Assembly (NCBI GenBank): GCA_007124475.1
Contig: SLFB01000072.1
Coordinates: 1 to 8,437 of the forward strand
DNA: 8,437 nucleotides
Reading direction: 5' to 3'
From: Vibrio sp.
Lineage (GTDB): Bacteria; Pseudomonadota; Gammaproteobacteria; Enterobacterales; Vibrionaceae
Within the stretch, counting starts at the first letter, position 1. Every line of letters starts with the position of its first letter. The notes beneath the pieces are model-generated. The model had not been told where the DNA came from. It searched no databases and saw only the letters and a list, made by a program, of their open reading frames with translations. Positions 5,369 through 8,437 of this stretch are shown here, piece after piece. Both the position numbers and the translations under genes were made by a program.

Positions 5369-6436
5369 ATGTGTACCGACCATCAATGGATTAATAACGC
5401 GATTCGTAAAATCGAGGCCGATTTTCAACGCTCGGCTGATACCCATTTAATTAAGCTCGATCTCCCTAGCATTGCCGGGATTGATCTTTATCTTAAAGAT
5501 GAGAGCACGCACCCAACCGGTTCACTCAAACATCGCTTAGCTCGCTCTTTGTTTTTGTATGCGATATGTAATGGCTGGGTTGGTCCAGATACGCCAATTA
5601 TTGAAGCCTCTTCTGGCAGCACCGCGATTTCTGAGGCCTATTTTGCCCGCTTATTAGGCTTGCCTTTTATTGCGGTGATGCCGAAATGCACCGCACGTAA
5701 GAAAATCGAACAAATTGAGTTTTATGGTGGTAAGGCGCATTTAGTCGATCGCAGCGATCAAATTTATGCCGAGTCTCGCCGCTTAGCGCAAGCGTTAAAC
5801 GGTCATTATATGGATCAATTTACGTATGCTGAACGAGCCACCGATTGGCGTGGTAACAGTAATATCGCCGATAGTATTTTTCAGCAAATGCAACGGGAAG
5901 ATCATCCTATTCCAAGTTGGATTGTGATGAGCCCAGGCACTGGCGGCACTTCCGCCACCATTGGCCGCTTTATCCGTTATCAACAACATAATACTAAGCT
6001 GTGCGTCGTCGACCCAGAAAACTCGGTATTCTTCGATTATTACCAAACGCGCAATAGTGAGTTAACGCTGCAGTGCGGCAGTAAAATTGAAGGCATTGGC
6101 CGACCACGTGTCGAACCGAGTTTTATTCCCAATGTGGTCGATGAGATGAGACAAATCCCCGATGCGGCCAGTATCGCTACCATTCATTGGTTAGAAAAGA
6201 TCTTGGGAAGAAAAGCAGGCGCATCAACCGGAACCAACCTTTATGGCGCACTTCAGTTAGCCAGTGAGATGAAACAGCGCGGTGAACAAGGCTCAATTGT
6301 GACCTTATTATGCGACAGTGGTGAGCGTTATTTGGATACTTATTACAACCCAGAGTGGCTGACGCACAACATCGGTGACTTAGCACCTTACGCCTCAATG
6401 TTAGAAAAGTTTCAAGCCAGCGGACGGTTCGAATAA
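5369..6436 (+). CDS. PLP-dependent cysteine synthase-family protein, probable L-cysteine desulfhydrase (Cds1/CcdA type)
   Basis: This 355-residue protein is a fold-type II PLP enzyme. The cofactor-binding lysine is Lys54 in DESTHPTGSLKHR. SSGST (81-85) is the substrate loop, GTGGTSAT (190-197) the PLP-phosphate loop, and CDSGERYL (315-322) holds the serine expected to contact the pyridine ring. The segments YMDQFTYAERATDWRG (147-162) and CVVDPENS (212-219) are typical of the Cds1-like branch, which breaks cysteine to pyruvate, ammonia and sulfide, rather than of CysK/CysM synthases. Pairing with a DecR/CcdR regulator supports cysteine detoxification, as in the Pantoea ccdR-ccdA pair. The ATG has only a weak GAGA ahead of it, yet homology begins there. 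A strong terminator follows. Synthase activity cannot be excluded from sequence alone. Confidence 0.88.
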   Translation: MCTDHQWINNAIRKIEADFQRSADTHLIKLDLPSIAGIDLYLKDESTHPTGSLKHRLARSLFLYAICNGWVGPDTPIIEASSGSTAISEAYFARLLGLPFIAVMPKCTARKKIEQIEFYGGKAHLVDRSDQIYAESRRLAQALNGHYMDQFTYAERATDWRGNSNIADSIFQQMQREDHPIPSWIVMSPGTGGTSATIGRFIRYQQHNTKLCVVDPENSVFFDYYQTRNSELTLQCGSKIEGIGRPRVEPSFIPNVVDEMRQIPDAASIATIHWLEKILGRKAGASTGTNLYGALQLASEMKQRGEQGSIVTLLCDSGERYLDTYYNPEWLTHNIGDLAPYASMLEKFQASGRFE

Positions 6437-6532
6437 GAAACGCTTACCACTTGAGATTGCCGTAGTATTGAGTCAGGTCTATTCGCCTGGCACGGTTAAG
6501 TTTTTAAACGCCAAGCGGTTTGACTATATAAG

Positions 6533-6581
6533 AAAAGGTGGGTGAGTTAATTGATTGATTGACTCGCCCTCACCTTTTTTT
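6533..6581 (+). terminator. Intrinsic terminator after the cysteine desulfhydrase-like gene
   Basis: AAAAGGTGGGTGAGT (from 6533) pairs with ACTCGCCCTCACC (6561-6573) through a small bulge and a G-T pair, around a loop rich in TTGATTGA, and ends in TTTTTTT (6575-6581). It lies about 100 bases past the gene's stop; I see no gene in that 100-base spacer. Confidence 0.8.
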
Positions 6582-6651
6582 GACATAAAACGTAAGAAAT
6601 ATAACCGCCATCTGACGCTCGATAACCAGAGTGCGTTACTATTTTACCCAC

Positions 6652-6809
6652 GATACCCACCCTACTTGAAGCAGCTGTAGTATTGGCTAGGTGCGTTAGC
6701 CTCAATCACATAGGTTATCTATGCTCATGAGGATTATCAGAGCGCTCTTTGGCTCTCACTAAAGGCCTGCCCCTGCCATCGACCTACAACGCCAAGTTGC
6801 TTGGGTATC
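6652..6809. repeat. ERIC-like intergenic palindromic repeat
   Basis: Ends are inverted repeats (GATACCCA at 6652, TGGGTATC ending at 6809), with further imperfect pairing inward (CTACTTG against CAAGTTG). The centre has CATAG-GTTAT-CTATG (6709-6723) flanked by CCTCAATCAC on one side and GCTCATGAGGATT on the other. This matches the ERIC core, CC(C/T)CA-TCAC ... GCTC-TG-GGATT, as I remember it. ERIC elements are about 127 bp non-autonomous palindromes in enterobacteria and vibrios; this copy is about 158 bp, with a longer, less symmetric right arm. The rest of the gap between the terminator and the lipoprotein gene (6582-6651 and 6810-6876) shows no gene. Confidence 0.75.
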
Positions 6810-6876
6810 ATCATCAAACCGTTAATAATCTGTTGGCTCATAACATGCACACCCAATCGCATAAAAGGTATGGAAT

Positions 6877-7371
6877 ATGAAAATAACCTCTCTCTTCGCA
6901 CTCGGAGCCTTGTCGCTCATTCTCGTCGGCTGTGATAATCAATCATCTAATGCGCCTGCCAGTTCTAGCCCAGCCCCAATGACAGAGCCCAGTGCAGATC
7001 AGCTATCTGCCGACGATACGATCATTGATTATCTGCATAATGCTTCTAATAGCTTAGATTGGTGGGGGACGTATCAAGGGGTATTACCTTGCGCTGACTG
7101 CGCTGGCATTGAATATACCTTAGTTTTAAATGACGATCAGACTTACCAATTAACTCAAGTATATCAAGGTACCGATCAAACGACGCCGTTCGTCTCTCAA
7201 GGTAAATTCCACTGGCAAAGCAATGGTAATATCATCACCTTAGAAGGGGAAACTGATGAGCCTAATCAATACTTTGTCGGTGAAAACATGTTGATCAAAC
7301 TGGATATCAATGGTGAGAAAATTACTGGCGATTTAGCCTCTTTGTACCAACTTGAAAAGCTAATGCCATAA
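6877..7371 (+). CDS. NlpE-like lipoprotein (NlpE N-terminal domain)
   Basis: This encodes a 164-residue lipoprotein. Residues 1-18 are a lipoprotein signal peptide ending in the lipobox LVGC, so Cys19 would be lipidated. A Ser/Pro/Ala-rich linker (21-47) leads to an NlpE N-terminal domain with WGTYQGVLPCADCAGI (63-78), including the C-x-x-C pair Cys72 and Cys75. E. coli NlpE is an outer-membrane lipoprotein that senses surface contact and envelope stress through Cpx; this protein lacks E. coli NlpE's second domain, so the same role should not be assumed. Positions +2 and +3 after the lipid cysteine are Asp-Asn, an inner-membrane retention signal in E. coli. AAGG eight bases upstream supports the start. 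It is a single gene, convergent with the Tim44-domain gene. Confidence 0.85.
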   Translation: MKITSLFALGALSLILVGCDNQSSNAPASSSPAPMTEPSADQLSADDTIIDYLHNASNSLDWWGTYQGVLPCADCAGIEYTLVLNDDQTYQLTQVYQGTDQTTPFVSQGKFHWQSNGNIITLEGETDEPNQYFVGENMLIKLDINGEKITGDLASLYQLEKLMP

Positions 7372-7382
7372 TCATGGCATTA
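7361..7382 (+). other. Hairpin over the stop codon of the NlpE-like gene
   Basis: TAATGCCAT (7361-7369) pairs perfectly with ATGGCATTA (7374-7382) around the loop AATC; the stop codon TAA occupies 7369-7371. It abuts the terminator hairpin. GGCATT (7377-7382) could instead pair with AATGCC (7385-7390) of the terminator, so the two hairpins have a mutually exclusive alternative. Confidence 0.55.
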
Positions 7383-7414
7383 AAAATGCCCAAGTTTAAG
7401 CTTGGGCATTTTTT
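7383..7414. terminator. Bidirectional intrinsic terminator between convergent genes
   Basis: AAAATGCCCAAG (7383-7394) and CTTGGGCATTTT (7401-7412) form a perfect 12-bp stem with a 6-base loop. T-runs leave on the plus strand (to 7414) and, by symmetry, on the minus strand (complement of 7382-7386). It would serve both the NlpE-like gene and the Tim44-domain gene. Confidence 0.92.
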
Positions 7415-7431
7415 GTTCTCTGTTGTTGATG

Positions 7432-8304
7432 TTAACCTTGAATACCAACAATTAACCATGGCGCATTAGGTTGCGTTAAATCACGCTCTAAATGCCAAAT
7501 ATCTAAAATTTCTTCTTCCGTTTCATCGCCTAAATCTCGGCAACGACCCGTAAATTGTAAACTCAGTTGTGCTTTACGCTCATCGTAATCAGCACGAACG
7601 ATCTCAGCGTCCACATACATGACTTCAGTTTGTGGCTGCGCATCTAGCTTTTGTCGCTCAGCTTTCAGATCAGCAAACAAACTTTCAGACACGTATTCCT
7701 GAATTGTTTCAAGTTGGTTGTGATTCCAAGCACCTTGCAAAATACGATAATGCTCACGTGAACCATTGATAAATGCCGTTTTATCAAAACTCGGTGGGTA
7801 ATTGTGAGGGACATCACTGTGCATGCTTGCCCCAAAACCCGAGCTGGCTGCAGGTTTAAATTCTGGCTCTGGAGCTTGCTCAAAACTCTGACGATGGACA
7901 TTCGTGTTATAAGCCGGTTGCTGAGGATTCAAACTCCCCTGTTTACCGGCCAACAAATGACGAGCAAGCTTGAACAGCGCGAAACCTAACAGGCCGAAGA
8001 TCAGAATATCCATAAACTGGATACCCTCAAACGCACCACCAAAAAAGGCCGCTAATAAACCACCAGCCAATAGGCCGCCCATTAAACCACCCATCATACC
8101 ACCACGGCTGTTCGTTGCTGCTGGCTGCTGATTGTTTTGTTGACGTTGTGGTGTCGCTTGTTGCTGCTGTTGATGATTCTGTGCTGGTGCTGTGCGGTGA
8201 TTTTGTCCAAAAGACTTACCACCACCCATACGGCGAGCTTCAGCATCTGGAATCACCATCACTGTCGCCATGAATATTGCTAAAAAAGAGAACAACCGTT
8301 TCAT
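7432..8304 (-). CDS. Tim44-like domain-containing membrane protein
   Basis: This 290-residue protein has an N-terminal signal peptide (1-23, ending AEA), followed by the RRMGGGKSFG motif usual in bacterial Tim44-domain proteins. A Gln/Asn-rich low-complexity stretch (44-60) comes next, then a Gly/Leu-rich hydrophobic segment (about 69-92), a second membrane segment (about 98-116) and a C-terminal Tim44-like domain (about 175-290, ending APWLIVGIQG). Eukaryotic Tim44 tethers the mitochondrial import motor, but the role of the bacterial relatives is not settled and I do not propose an import function. The C-terminal domain's side of the membrane is unclear. GAGG seven bases before the ATG supports the start. 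The bidirectional terminator ends the gene. Confidence 0.87.
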   Translation of the reverse strand: MKRLFSFLAIFMATVMVIPDAEARRMGGGKSFGQNHRTAPAQNHQQQQQATPQRQQNNQQPAATNSRGGMMGGLMGGLLAGGLLAAFFGGAFEGIQFMDILIFGLLGFALFKLARHLLAGKQGSLNPQQPAYNTNVHRQSFEQAPEPEFKPAASSGFGASMHSDVPHNYPPSFDKTAFINGSREHYRILQGAWNHNQLETIQEYVSESLFADLKAERQKLDAQPQTEVMYVDAEIVRADYDERKAQLSLQFTGRCRDLGDETEEEILDIWHLERDLTQPNAPWLIVGIQG

Positions 8305-8355
8305 ATTTTTCCTCGGGGGATATTGATTGGGTACAAAAGGCTTTTATTCTTGGTA

Positions 8356-8383
8356 ATGATAGTCACTTCAAGGCGCTAAGCAA
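8356..8383 (-). promoter_or_regulatory. Possible promoter of the Tim44-domain gene
   Basis: On the minus strand, TTGCTT (complement of 8378-8383) and TATCAT (complement of 8356-8361) are 16 bases apart, with the start codon about 50 bases downstream. The -10 fits well and the -35 is mediocre. No gene can be supported between 8305 and the right edge. Confidence 0.4.
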
Positions 8384-8437
8384 ACCTTTTACCTGACTGA
8401 CATGTATCAGAATATTGCAGCCTTATTGAGTTGACGC

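Noticed and set aside
5349..5447. Small ORF overlapping the start of the cysteine desulfhydrase-like gene (ATG at 5349, another in frame at 5355)
   Set aside because: It contains only one Cys codon, has no ribosome site and runs within the enzyme gene in another frame; a leader-peptide attenuator is not supported.
8402..8434. Ten-codon ORF at the right edge
   Set aside because: Too short, with no ribosome site, and it lies in the upstream region of the Tim44-domain gene.

Overview
The window reads as a chromosomal segment from a gamma-proteobacterium, most likely a member of the Vibrionaceae. The grounds are the close match of TesB, DecR and 4.5S RNA to their E. coli counterparts, the gene repertoire (a TIGR02450 Trp-rich protein, an NlpE-like lipoprotein and a Tim44-domain protein), and an ERIC-like palindromic intergenic repeat of the kind seen in Vibrio. 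Genus assignment is inference from recalled sequence families, not from a search.

Layout. (1) Bases 1-1691 look accessory. The last 31 codons of an AraC-type regulator run in from the left edge. An AT-rich stretch of about 450 bp with no convincing gene follows, then a DUF2971 protein on the minus strand and a gene-free stretch with a perfect 9-bp stem-loop. (2) Bases 1692-3600 hold minus-strand genes: a small conserved protein often labelled 'Fis family', the TIGR02450 Trp-rich protein, the 4.5S signal recognition particle RNA (ffs) with a clear sigma-70-type promoter, and a polytopic membrane protein of unknown function. (3) Bases 3755-4741 carry tesB (acyl-CoA thioesterase II), whose leader contains a 40-bp hairpin derived from an intergenic repeat. 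(4) Bases 4758-6581 form a divergent pair: a DecR/CcdR-type Lrp-family regulator and a PLP-dependent cysteine desulfhydrase-like enzyme (Cds1/CcdA type). They share a 158-bp control region with a 15-bp Lrp-like palindrome, and a strong terminator follows the enzyme gene. (5) Bases 6582-8437 hold an ERIC-like repeat, an NlpE-like lipoprotein gene, a bidirectional terminator and a convergent Tim44-domain gene.

The one clear functional unit is the cysteine-detoxification pair. The regulator would sense cysteine and switch on the divergent enzyme, which destroys surplus cysteine. The other genes are single transcription units with housekeeping or unknown roles.

I found no convincing new defence system, CRISPR array, intact insertion sequence, tRNA or rRNA. 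The observations most worth following are the nested hairpin in the tesB leader, the divergent cysteine module with its operator dyads, and the isolated DUF2971 gene in AT-rich DNA.
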